Of a DNA stretch of 58,659 nucleotides, positions 17,588 through 25,274 are shown piece by piece. The stretch is taken from assembly GCA_003194495.1 (NCBI GenBank), contig PQXE01000008.1, positions 1 through 58,659 of the forward strand, read 5' to 3'. The notes beneath the pieces are model-generated. The model saw only the letters and a list, made by a program, of their open reading frames with translations, ran no database searches and was not told where the DNA came from. Position numbers and translations under genes: made by a program. The first letter of the stretch is position 1. Every line of letters starts with the position of its first letter. The stretch is from Deltaproteobacteria bacterium (GTDB lineage Bacteria; Desulfobacterota; Dissulfuribacteria; Dissulfuribacterales; UBA3076).

Positions 17588-17839
17588 GAATTAAGAGTTA
17601 AAAATTAAGAGTTATTGACTGAGCCAGGTGCGCTTTCTGTGCTGGTGAAACCCATGATCATGCTTGACAGCCCCTGATGAGACTGCTATGAAAAAGCCAG
17701 CGATTTGCCCTGGATTAAACAAGAATATTTGGGAAGATGAATAAAGTGTAAACTACTTTTTGCTTGCTATGAAGGATGCCAAATTATATAGATATACAGT
17801 CAAGTTTTAGAAGATAAGGCTTTGGGGAGGAATGGATTA
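17588..17839. other. Gap between lptD and the sulfur transporter gene
   Basis: It begins with the tandem GAATTAAGA-like units TTAAGAATTAAGAGTTAAAAA (17585-17615, related to the insertion in scpA). I see no gene or convincing terminator. An AT-rich stretch at 17735-17815 probably holds the transporter promoter, but no pair of boxes is convincing. Confidence 0.4.
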
Positions 17840-19045
17840 ATGTTTGGAAAAGCGATCAAAAGACTTTACAAGGTTTTGTGCCAGGAGGAATGGGACGCTA
17901 ATGTCTGCGGGATTATTGTTGCCATTTTGAGCATCATGTCCCTGGCCTGGGCCCGTCCCTGGGGTGCGGTCGGCGCTGTGAGAAACTGGGCTGAATGGAT
18001 GCTTTATTACGTAGGCATGTGGGGAGATCAGCCGGCAAGTATTCTTATCCACAGCGGTTCTGTTATCGGTTTGGGGTTTGTGGCCGGCGCCTTTATTTCC
18101 GCCTGCCTTGGCGGAGACTTTGCCTTCAGAATTCCCCCGAGGCTGGAGCTGGCAAAGGCAGTGTTCGCAGGGATATTGATGGGTGTCGGTTCTGCCTTGG
18201 CCGGTGGATGTAACATAGGCGGCTTTTATAATTCGGTCGGGAATCTTTGTGCCAGCGGGTTTGCCATGATGATAGGGATTATCATCGGAGCCGTAATCGG
18301 CATAAAGTACCTTTACTGGGAGATGGAATATATCACTTGGGGTTCGGGAGGGGCAAAGACCTTTCAGGTCCCTGGTGCCCTCCAGATCATACTGGGTATT
18401 GCGATGCTGGGAGTCCTAATCTGGGGGACTAATGCTTACGCAACCAGCGACGATGACTCTCTGGTACGGCTTGCCGGGCTTTTGATTATCCCGGCAGGAC
18501 TTGGATACACAATGCAGCGCGGGCGCTGGTGCATGATTCAAGGCTTCAGGGAACCTCATATGACAGGTGACACCAAAATGGCCAAGTCTGTAGCTCTAAG
18601 CGTAGTCATCCTGGCAGCCGGTGTTGCGATCATCAAATTTACCGGGATCCAGGCGATCGAACACTATGTCCGGGGCTTTTTCGGTTGGGGCGGCTTTGTA
18701 GGCGGTGTCATTTTCGGTTTTGGTGCCTTGCTGGCCGGAGGCTGCGGAACAGGGACCCTCTGGCGTGTCGGTGAAGGACAGATAAAGTTATGGCTTGTGA
18801 TGCCCATATTCGGCATTTCCAATGCCATTATGAACAGATGGTTTAAGGCAAATGACTGGGAGGGAATGGAAGAATACATAGATGAGGGCATAACCAATGA
18901 CGGCATTTTCGGCACCTTTGTATATATGCCGGAAACCTGGCTTGGTTACGGAGGCACTCTGGCCCTTATCTTTTTTGTGATGGCCCTCTGGTATGTTATT
19001 GTAACCTGGAATGAGGAGTCGGAAAAGCTGATCGTACCGATGTAA
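17840..19045 (+). CDS. YeeE/YedE-family sulfur (thiosulfate/selenium) transporter
   Basis: A 401-residue polytopic protein made of two PF04143-like repeats. The signature cysteines are in ALAGGCNIGGFYNSVG near 118-134 and LLAGGCGTGTLWRVGEG near 295-311, the positions that relay thiosulfate in characterised YeeE proteins. About ten or more hydrophobic segments are visible. GGAGG (17826-17830) is 9 bases before ATG 17840, while the TTG at 17822 overlaps that site and is unlikely. The gene stands alone, without the usual TusA partner beside it. It ends at a strong bidirectional terminator shared with scpA. Substrate could be thiosulfate or a selenium compound. Confidence 0.82.
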   Translation: MFGKAIKRLYKVLCQEEWDANVCGIIVAILSIMSLAWARPWGAVGAVRNWAEWMLYYVGMWGDQPASILIHSGSVIGLGFVAGAFISACLGGDFAFRIPPRLELAKAVFAGILMGVGSALAGGCNIGGFYNSVGNLCASGFAMMIGIIIGAVIGIKYLYWEMEYITWGSGGAKTFQVPGALQIILGIAMLGVLIWGTNAYATSDDDSLVRLAGLLIIPAGLGYTMQRGRWCMIQGFREPHMTGDTKMAKSVALSVVILAAGVAIIKFTGIQAIEHYVRGFFGWGGFVGGVIFGFGALLAGGCGTGTLWRVGEGQIKLWLVMPIFGISNAIMNRWFKANDWEGMEEYIDEGITNDGIFGTFVYMPETWLGYGGTLALIFFVMALWYVIVTWNEESEKLIVPM

Positions 19046-19066
19046 CCGGATTAGAGATAAGGAGAT

Positions 19067-19891
19067 TTATGAAAGCCCGGCGGGTCTATGGCCCACCGGG
19101 CTTTCTTTGATTGTGTCTGAACTATGCCTCAAGAGTACCAGGATGTCTCCCCCTGGTTTTTCTTGCAAAAGGCGCACCTTTCCCAACCGGGCAAGCTCAA
19201 GTATTGCCAGAAACGTAACGACGATCATTTCCCGATCTTCTGAAGAAAATAACTCAAAGAAACGGATACTTCCTATCTGGTTAAGGTCTTCGGCAATAGA
19301 TTCCATTCGTTCAGAAAGACTGGCCTTGGCCCTTGTGATTTCAAGGACCCTGGGAAGAGAACTGTTTCCCAATACTTTTTTGAAAGCAGAGATGAGGTCT
19401 GTGAGGCTTACCTCAAGGGTCCATTCAGGACCGGGTCCAGGGGTTTCCTGTCCTCCGATTTTTAATTCTTCATTCTTCATTCTTAATTCTTCACTCTCCA
19501 CCCCTCCTATACGGACAAACACATCCCTGCCCAATACAGGTCTGCACTCAAGGGACGCGGCTGCTTCTCTCATCTGAACCAACTCCTGAAGGGGCCGGAC
19601 CAATTCAAGTCTGGGGTCGTCTTCAGAATCCGCGGGATCAGGCCTTGGCAGCAACATCCTGGATTTGATATGCATCAGGGTGGCAGCCATCACCAGATAT
19701 TCACCGGCCACCACCACGTCAAGGGCCGCCTGCATGAACTCAAGGTACTCCAGGTACTGGGCAGTGACCACAGCTATGGGGATATCGGTAATTTCGAGCT
19801 TATTCTTTTGGATTAAGTGAAGGAGCAGATCTAAAGGCCCTTCAAAGGCCTCAAGCTTTACTTGGCATTCCGGTTCCAAAGGGCACTCCAA
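19067..19891 (-). CDS. scpA: Segregation and condensation protein A (kleisin)
   Basis: ScpA bridges the SMC heads in chromosome condensation. The 274-residue protein opens with the canonical KLEAFEGPLDLLLHLIQKNKLEITDIPIA (about 12-40) and contains AGEYLVMAATLMHIKSRMLLP and the C-terminal winged-helix segment MIVVTFLAILELARLGKVRLLQ. Residues 132-148 (SEELRMKNEELKIGG) come from a GAATTAAGA-type tandem repeat and look like an insertion in the variable linker. The C-terminal codons lie in a terminator stem. It overlaps the end of trpS by 34 bases. Confidence 0.93.
   Translation of the reverse strand: MECPLEPECQVKLEAFEGPLDLLLHLIQKNKLEITDIPIAVVTAQYLEYLEFMQAALDVVVAGEYLVMAATLMHIKSRMLLPRPDPADSEDDPRLELVRPLQELVQMREAAASLECRPVLGRDVFVRIGGVESEELRMKNEELKIGGQETPGPGPEWTLEVSLTDLISAFKKVLGNSSLPRVLEITRAKASLSERMESIAEDLNQIGSIRFFELFSSEDREMIVVTFLAILELARLGKVRLLQEKPGGDILVLLRHSSDTIKESPVGHRPAGLS
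19071..19105. terminator. Bidirectional terminator, embedded in the 3' end of scpA
   Basis: GAAAGCCCGGCGGG (19071-19084) pairs with CCCACCGGGCTTTC (19092-19105) with one mismatch and a 7-base loop. A T-rich tail follows on the plus side and AT-rich sequence on the other. It ends the transporter transcript and, in the opposite direction, overlaps the last codons of scpA. Confidence 0.8.
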
Positions 19892-20865
19892 ACCTGCGCC
19901 ATTGTGGACTGCGCAACCTTTCTGGCCCTGTCGGCCCCATCTGCCATTATGGCCCTGACTTTGCCGGGATCGGCATCAAGGGCCTTTCTCTTCTGCCGGA
20001 TCGGGGCCATTTGCAGGACAATGGCCTCGGCAAGTTCTTTCTTACATGCCGCACAGCCCCGCTTGGCTGCCTTGCATTCAGACACAATGACCTCAAGCTG
20101 TTCTGCCGGCAGATAAAGCCGGTGAAGCTTGAAGGCTATACAGCGGTTTTCAGGATCACCGGGATCACCCATCCTTGGCCGCTCCACATCAGTTATCATT
20201 GTGGATATTTTTTTCCTTACCACGTCCGGGGGATCTGACAGAAATATGGAATTTCCATAACTCTTGCTCATTTTTCTGCCGTCCAGCCCTGGGAGTTTGG
20301 GAACATCTGCCAGTAAGGCATCAGGTACTGGAAAAACATCCCTATACAGATAATTGAACCTGCGTGTGATTTCCCGGGTTAGTTCAATATGGGGCAGTTG
20401 ATCCACGCCCACAGGTACCTTGTGACCCTTGTACAGCAGTATGTCGGCAGCCTGGAGGACCGGATAACCCAGGAAACCAAATGTTGCGAGGTCCTTTTCC
20501 TTGAGATGCTGTTGCTGTTCCTTGTACGTAGGGTTGCGCTCCAGCCATGAAACAGGTGTAATCATGGAAAGCATGAGATGAAGCTCTGCGTGTTCCTTAA
20601 CTTCTGACTGGACAAACAGTGTAACCCTGTCCGGGTCTATGCCCACAGCCAGCCAGTCCAGCACCATCTCATCCATGTTTCCCGGTATTTCCTGTGGACG
20701 TTCGTAACCGGTAGTCAAGGCATGCCAATCAGCCACAAGAAAGAAGCACTCATATGTCTCTTGAAGACGTTTCCAGTTTTCGAGCACACCGTGCAGGTGC
20801 CCCAGGTGCAGCTTGCCGGAAGGCCTCATGCCACTTAGTATTCGTTGTTTTGCCTGTTTACTCAT
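19858..20865 (-). CDS. trpS: Tryptophanyl-tRNA synthetase
   Basis: A class I synthetase that charges tRNA-Trp. RPSGKLHLGHLHGVLENW (about 14-31) contains the HIGH-type motif (HLGH, 20-23) and GRKMSKSYGN near 197 the KMSKS loop. Length of 335 residues is normal for bacterial TrpRS. The region CKAAKRGCAACKKEL near 272-286 has three cysteines, as in the Cys-containing C-terminal variants of the family. It sits upstream of scpA with overlap and 11 bases downstream of the M50 protease gene, forming a three-gene unit common in Desulfobacterota. Confidence 0.96.
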   Translation of the reverse strand: MSKQAKQRILSGMRPSGKLHLGHLHGVLENWKRLQETYECFFLVADWHALTTGYERPQEIPGNMDEMVLDWLAVGIDPDRVTLFVQSEVKEHAELHLMLSMITPVSWLERNPTYKEQQQHLKEKDLATFGFLGYPVLQAADILLYKGHKVPVGVDQLPHIELTREITRRFNYLYRDVFPVPDALLADVPKLPGLDGRKMSKSYGNSIFLSDPPDVVRKKISTMITDVERPRMGDPGDPENRCIAFKLHRLYLPAEQLEVIVSECKAAKRGCAACKKELAEAIVLQMAPIRQKRKALDADPGKVRAIMADGADRARKVAQSTMAQVWSALWNRNAK

Positions 20866-20876
20866 AAGGGCTCACA

Positions 20877-21512
20877 TCAAAGTACGGTTCCTAATAGGAG
20901 TTTGTTCAGATAGAGAATCAGCGGGACGATAACGCGGCCGGTTACTCCTGTAAAGACAAGCACCAAAATCAGCAAAAAACCATAGCGCTCAAACCTCTCG
21001 AAAGAGCTTGCCAGGTCAGTGGGAAGTATCCCCATAAGGACCTTACTACCGTCAAGAGGCGGGATGGGAAGGAGATTGAACACTGCAAGCCCTATATTAA
21101 TCTGCACACTCACATATGCCATATATAGAGCCGGTCGCATAAAAAAGCCCGACGTCTCCCAAAACGACCCCAATACCTGTCTCAACAAAACAGCACTCAA
21201 TATTGCCAAGAGGATATTGGCCCCGGGACCTGCCAGTGCAACCCAGATCATGTCATTCCTGGGATTCTTAAAATAACCGGGGTTGACCGGTACAGGCTTT
21301 GCCCAACCTATGGTCTGAGTGAGAAAAAATACCATTGTACCAACGGGATCAAGATGACGAACAGGGTTAAGGGTGAGGCGTCCCATAAGCTTTGCAGTGG
21401 GATCACCAAGGCGATAAGCCACCCATCCGTGGGCCATCTCATGTACGGTCACAGCAAGAAGTATGGGTGGCGTGAGTATTGCGAGTCTCTGAATTATTGC
21501 AGCAAAATCCAT
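20877..21512 (-). CDS. Site-2-protease-like M50 metallopeptidase
   Basis: A short intramembrane zinc protease of about 211 residues. HEMAHGW (H24-E25-x-x-H28) is the zinc motif; NLLPIPPLDGSKVL near 155-168 gives the third ligand Asp in the usual NxxPxxxLDG form. Four to five membrane segments are visible. The start is placed at ATG 21512, since a longer frame to 21614 is read through repeat element A. AGGA lies between the element end and this ATG. Members of this compact group are usually encoded next to trpS and scpA, as here; their substrates are unknown. Confidence 0.88.
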   Translation of the reverse strand: MDFAAIIQRLAILTPPILLAVTVHEMAHGWVAYRLGDPTAKLMGRLTLNPVRHLDPVGTMVFFLTQTIGWAKPVPVNPGYFKNPRNDMIWVALAGPGANILLAILSAVLLRQVLGSFWETSGFFMRPALYMAYVSVQINIGLAVFNLLPIPPLDGSKVLMGILPTDLASSFERFERYGFLLILVLVFTGVTGRVIVPLILYLNKLLLGTVL

Positions 21513-21521
21513 AATTTTTCC

Positions 21522-21679
21522 TAAGCGTTCACAGGGCACCGCATCTGCTTTGTTGCCGGGCACTTGAAGTACAGGAAGTACGTCTGCGTACCCGTTGCCT
21601 CGCATCTGCAGCACCCTGTAAACGCTTACAGTCCAGTTGGTTGCGGTAAAGCGGGCGTTGTAATCCCGTGAACGGTTAT
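21522..21679. repeat. Dispersed palindromic element A, full copy
   Basis: Same length, ends and internal palindrome as the copy at 14499-14659, in the same orientation, with about 10 single-base differences. Its GTGAACGCTTA end lies 9 bases from the M50 protease start codon, and it encodes a spurious N-terminal extension of that frame. Confidence 0.85.
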
Positions 21680-21809
21680 AATTTTTCTAATATACTACAA
21701 TGAAGTACAAAATCCAAAATAAATTCTGTGATCATTTCGGTTTGTCGGTTATGGTTAATCACTATCCACTGGGGGTCTGAATAGGGAAACTAACTGAGAC
21801 CTAAATTAA

Positions 21810-21955
21810 GCGATTAGCTATTAGCGGTTAGCTATTAGTTTAATGATTACAGGATGTTTTACTATTACAAATTTTCACCCGTTGGGTGTTATTTCTAATT
21901 AGTGTGATATCCTGATTTTTCAAAGCTAAACGCTAATGGCTAATGGCTAAACGCT
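21810..21955. repeat. GATTAGC hairpin repeat with long spacer
   Basis: The left arm is GCGATTAGCTATTAGCGG (21810-21827) and the right arm CCTGATTTTTCAAAGC... to about 21955, which is nearly identical to part of 11883-11920. The spacer (about 21840-21905) is unrelated AT-rich DNA. It lies in the 475-base gap between the M50 protease and the DUF4412 gene, which otherwise holds only element A and no gene. Confidence 0.7.
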
Positions 21956-21987
21956 CAACTTAACTGAGAACATGAAAGGAGAAACAG

Positions 21988-22710
21988 ATGAAAGCATGGA
22001 AACGTATTGCGTATTTACCCTTAGCGTTACTGATTATTTTTACCATATCAACGGCGGCTTACGGCGATCTTTACTGGGAATCCGAGCGTGTTAGTGAGGG
22101 GTTACCTGCTGGTCTGCCCGGTAATTTGCCTAAACAAATGCTCGATCAGTTCAACAAGACTGAGACAGTTAAGTACTATCTTACTTTATATGCTTACCGT
22201 ATGGATACAAGTGATGGCATAATGATAATGGAATATGATACTATGGCGATGTATCATATTAACATCAAAGACAAAACCTATACAAAGGTTAATGCAACCG
22301 CTTTAACGGACAATGAACGTGGAATGGAGATGGTGGAAGGGTGGGCGGAAGAAATGAAGGTAACCTCTACGAATGAAACAAAGAAAATTGCCGGCTATAT
22401 GTGCAAAAAGTACAATATGACCATGATGGGCATCAACAACGAATTTTGGTTTTCAAAGGATGTGAAGGGATACAAAGAATATACTGCCTTTGGCAAAAAG
22501 ATGGAAAAGATGTTTGAGAAAAATCCGATAATGAAGAAAATGGGTATAGCGGGTAATTTGGATGGTTTTCCGGTCCAAACAGTGACACATGTGATGGGTA
22601 TGACAACCACGACCACTTTGAAGACCATTGAGGAAAAGGCCCTGAGCAAGGATTTGTTTGAAATACCAAAAGGGTATAAAATGCTAAATCTTGAGGCCCC
22701 GCCTTATTAG
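21988..22710 (+). CDS. Secreted DUF4412-like protein
   Basis: A 240-residue exported protein. A signal peptide with hydrophobic core YLPLALLIIFTISTAAYG ends near residue 26. The mature part has YYLTLYAYRMDTSDGIMIMEYDTMAMYHINIKDKTYTKV split over 60-100, typical of DUF4412 and related LolA-like beta-rich proteins that carry a diagnostic KKIAGYMCKKYNM stretch (near 130-142). It is rich in methionine and threonine. GAAAGGAG precedes ATG 21988. Function unknown; probably periplasmic. It faces the 12-heme cytochrome gene tail to tail. Confidence 0.65.
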   Translation: MKAWKRIAYLPLALLIIFTISTAAYGDLYWESERVSEGLPAGLPGNLPKQMLDQFNKTETVKYYLTLYAYRMDTSDGIMIMEYDTMAMYHINIKDKTYTKVNATALTDNERGMEMVEGWAEEMKVTSTNETKKIAGYMCKKYNMTMMGINNEFWFSKDVKGYKEYTAFGKKMEKMFEKNPIMKKMGIAGNLDGFPVQTVTHVMGMTTTTTLKTIEEKALSKDLFEIPKGYKMLNLEAPPY

Positions 22711-22727
22711 GTCGCCAGTCCTAAATT

Positions 22728-22780
22728 GAGAGTTCGTGCGCATCATTTGTGTCCCGTGCCGTACGGACTCTCTGTTTTTT
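22728..22780 (+). terminator. Rho-independent terminator after the DUF4412 gene
   Basis: GAGAGTTCGTGCG (22728-22740) pairs imperfectly with CGTACGGACTCTC (22760-22772), followed by TGTTTTTT. The right arm lies in the 3' coding end of the opposing cytochrome gene. Confidence 0.7.
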
Positions 22781-23681
22781 CCCTGCTCTTACTTGGGAAT
22801 TTTTCCTGATTCAAGCCATGGGCTACGCCGTGGCACTGGCCGCAAACCCTATATTTTTGTAACATAGCAGCGCTATGAGGTTCACCATGGCATTCTCTGC
22901 ATCTTTTAATCGCTCGATGTTTTTCAGGATGGCATTCAGTGCAGCTAAGAGCTGTATGTTTTGTATCACTCTGCTTTAACATCTCGTAAGCATTCCGATG
23001 ACAACCAAAACACGACTCCTGCGGCATATCCTTTGGATACACAACTTGAAGTGCTTTATGAGGTGGATGGCAGGTTAGACACCCGATATGGGTCATCCCC
23101 CCTACTGCGTGGGGCTGATGGCATTCAGTACACTCAGGAATATATCTATGCCTTGTATGATGGCAGGCACAGCAATCAAGCTCTGTGTGTTGAGTTAAGT
23201 ATGTTTTCATCTCCTTGTCTGCCTTTGGATGGCATACATAACAGCCTTGCTCCAAGGCAGATCCTTGAGGGATGTTCATCGGTGTGTGGACTTCACTATG
23301 ACATCCGGAACATTGTACTAATTCCTCTCCGTGCACGTTTTCGTGACATGTCTCACACTTGGGAAGGATTTCTTTATATGGCTCCTTTCCTGGACGATAG
23401 ATGTGGAACTGCACATGGCATTGCCTACAGTCTATCCTGTGTTTACCACCCTCGGTTACAATGAGGTAATAAATGCGTGTATGGCACCGCCCGCACTCTT
23501 CTGGTTTTAAAGGTTCTGCCTCTGATTCTGATGTGTATACAGAAGAAATATCCTTTTCGGCGCCAGGTTCAGAAGGAGCTTTTGCCACACAGCCAATAAA
23601 ACTCAGACCTAACCCGAGAATAGCAAGAGCAAGAGTTATGTATATTAAATGCTTTGTTGATATTTTTCTTCTAAAATCCAT
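22743..23681 (-). CDS. Dodecaheme c-type cytochrome lipoprotein
   Basis: Twelve CxxCH heme-binding motifs are visible: CGRCH, CRQCH, CETCH, CSGCH, CYVCH, CCACH, CTECH, CLTCH, CFGCH, CTECH, CRECH and CGQCH, spread over about residues 60-295 of 312. The N-terminus (KHLIYITLALAILGLGLSFIGC) is a lipoprotein signal with a lipobox ending in Cys, so the protein should be membrane-anchored outside the cytoplasm. The start is ATG 23681, since the upstream ATG lies in repeat element A. Such cytochromes carry electrons in the periplasm or outer membrane. No cognate oxidase or porin is adjacent. The family beyond multiheme cytochrome is not recognised. Confidence 0.85.
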   Translation of the reverse strand: MDFRRKISTKHLIYITLALAILGLGLSFIGCVAKAPSEPGAEKDISSVYTSESEAEPLKPEECGRCHTRIYYLIVTEGGKHRIDCRQCHVQFHIYRPGKEPYKEILPKCETCHENVHGEELVQCSGCHSEVHTPMNIPQGSALEQGCYVCHPKADKEMKTYLTQHTELDCCACHHTRHRYIPECTECHQPHAVGGMTHIGCLTCHPPHKALQVVYPKDMPQESCFGCHRNAYEMLKQSDTKHTALSCTECHPEKHRAIKRCRECHGEPHSAAMLQKYRVCGQCHGVAHGLNQEKFPSKSREKTESPYGTGHK

Positions 23682-23684
23682 TTT

Positions 23685-23840
23685 GTAACCGTTCACGGGA
23701 TTACAACGCCCGTTTTACCACAATCGAACTGTAAGCGTTTACAGGGTGCTGCAGATGCGAGGCGTACGGGTACGCAGACGTACTCCCTGTACTTCAAGTG
23801 CCCGACAACGAAGCAGATGTGGTGCCCTGTGAACGCTTGA
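23685..23840. repeat. Dispersed palindromic element A, inverted copy
   Basis: GTAACCGTTCAC at 23685 and GAACGCTTGA near 23840 bound a copy in the opposite orientation to those at 14499 and 21522. One end is 3 bases from the cytochrome start codon and the other lies inside the 3' end of the beta-helix gene, whose last 14 codons and stop it supplies. Confidence 0.85.
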
Positions 23841-25107
23841 CAGCGTATGGGCCTCCCGTAGCACCAATGTCATTCCGATTTTTACCTCTTGATGGAGGGA
23901 AAGAAGTATCATCGAATATACGTACATTTTTTCCGGAATCTATAGCCGGCGACTCATTTTGAAGGCAAAAGTTGTAGTTGTCCGGGTCTACAAAGAGTGG
24001 ATCACAGATTAAATCCCCCTTTCCCTTTCCGGAACAGCCTGCAAATTGCTCTCTTTCAAAACTATTAGAGGCTGAAGCAGAATCGCCGCAGCAAATAACC
24101 GCATCACCATTGGCATATAGTAAATTATATGAATATCCCCTGCATCCCTTGGTCTTTATGCCGGTAGCAAAATTATAGGCAATAATGTTATTCGTGATGC
24201 CGGCCTTCCCATCGCTATCGTTTCTGATGCCGGCCCCCTGATCATCGCTGCCATTAGACACAATAGTATTATTTATGATCTCGACGTTTAGAAGCTCGCT
24301 GGTCGGGTTGCTCCAGAGTCCGCATACAATACCGGAGCGCTGGTTATTAAAAATCCAATTGTTTCTAATTCCGATGCGGCCGGTAATTCCGTTAATGACG
24401 TGAATGCCAGGCCCACCATTAAAGCTTAATTTGTTTTGATAGATATCCAGCTTGGGTGGTATGGCAGATTCCAGAGAAATAATTCCCACTGTCCCATTGT
24501 CATAGATTTGATTACCACTAGCCACCAATCGGGTATTGTTTTTCACCCTGACCCCTGCCTTTTTATTTTTATATATGTCATTCCAGGTGATAGCTAAATC
24601 AACTTCCCCGTCAGACTGTAGCATAGATCTTACGCCGGCCTGGTTGTTTATATATATTTTATTATTTGCAATATTGATTTCCGATATGTGTTGTTCTTTT
24701 TCCTTGGTCCTGCATATATCTATACCGGCCGTCCTGTTTTTATAAATTCTGCAATTTTCTATGGTAGCACGTATAGCATCGTCGATATTTATGCCAGCCT
24801 TCTCATTTCTAAAGACGTTGCACCTGGTCACCATGACCTGTGCCTGTCTAGTTATAGCGATTCCCGCCCCTCCATTTGAATAGATTTTGCACGTTTTGAT
24901 AGTCAATGGCAAACTGCCTCTTATCCGGATGCCAGCAAGATTGTTTTGATATAATTCATTATCTTCAATAATGATAACATTATGCTCTATCTTGCTCTGG
25001 ATATCTTCCTCTGCCATGCAATCAGTTGGAAAAATAGCCGTTTCCGGATGGAAACCGGCTGCTATACCGATCAGGATAAAACTTATATACAGACAAAGCT
25101 TATACAC
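23794..25107 (-). CDS. Secreted right-handed parallel beta-helix protein
   Basis: A 437-residue exported protein with signal peptide LCLYISFILIGIAAG. The body is a run of roughly 23-residue coils such as NQAGVRSML, NKKAGVRVKNN, NGGAGIAITRQ and YKNRTAGIDI, in which N-x-x-A/T-G-I/V marks each turn. This is the NosD/pectate-lyase-type solenoid (parallel beta-helix repeat), often found in carbohydrate-active or surface proteins. The start is GTG 25107 with GGTGAT upstream. The natural end is probably NDIGATGGPYA; the final KRSQGTTSASLSGT is encoded by repeat element A. No catalytic residues can be assigned. It neighbours an outer-membrane-type protein. Confidence 0.8.
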   Translation of the reverse strand: MYKLCLYISFILIGIAAGFHPETAIFPTDCMAEEDIQSKIEHNVIIIEDNELYQNNLAGIRIRGSLPLTIKTCKIYSNGGAGIAITRQAQVMVTRCNVFRNEKAGINIDDAIRATIENCRIYKNRTAGIDICRTKEKEQHISEINIANNKIYINNQAGVRSMLQSDGEVDLAITWNDIYKNKKAGVRVKNNTRLVASGNQIYDNGTVGIISLESAIPPKLDIYQNKLSFNGGPGIHVINGITGRIGIRNNWIFNNQRSGIVCGLWSNPTSELLNVEIINNTIVSNGSDDQGAGIRNDSDGKAGITNNIIAYNFATGIKTKGCRGYSYNLLYANGDAVICCGDSASASNSFEREQFAGCSGKGKGDLICDPLFVDPDNYNFCLQNESPAIDSGKNVRIFDDTSFPPSRGKNRNDIGATGGPYAVKRSQGTTSASLSGT

Positions 25108-25137
25108 AAGATCACCATTAAGGAACGTACAATAAAT

Positions 25138-25262
25138 AACTTGAACAAATTAATGTTTTTTTTGCCGTCTTCTTCGTTGCTCGTCGATCACATAACCCGT
25201 TATGCTCGCTCCTCGCGCCTTGAATACAACAAAAAACCCTATTAATTTTTGTTCAACTTATT
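25138..25262. repeat. MITE-like inverted repeat
   Basis: AACTTGAACAAATTAAT (from 25138) and ATTAATTTTTGTTCAACTT (to about 25261) form terminal inverted repeats around about 90 bases with a GTTGCTCGTCGATCACATAA / TTATGCTCGCTCC inner palindrome. It fills the gap between two envelope-protein genes. Confidence 0.65.
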
Positions 25263-25274
25263 TATCTCCCGTTC

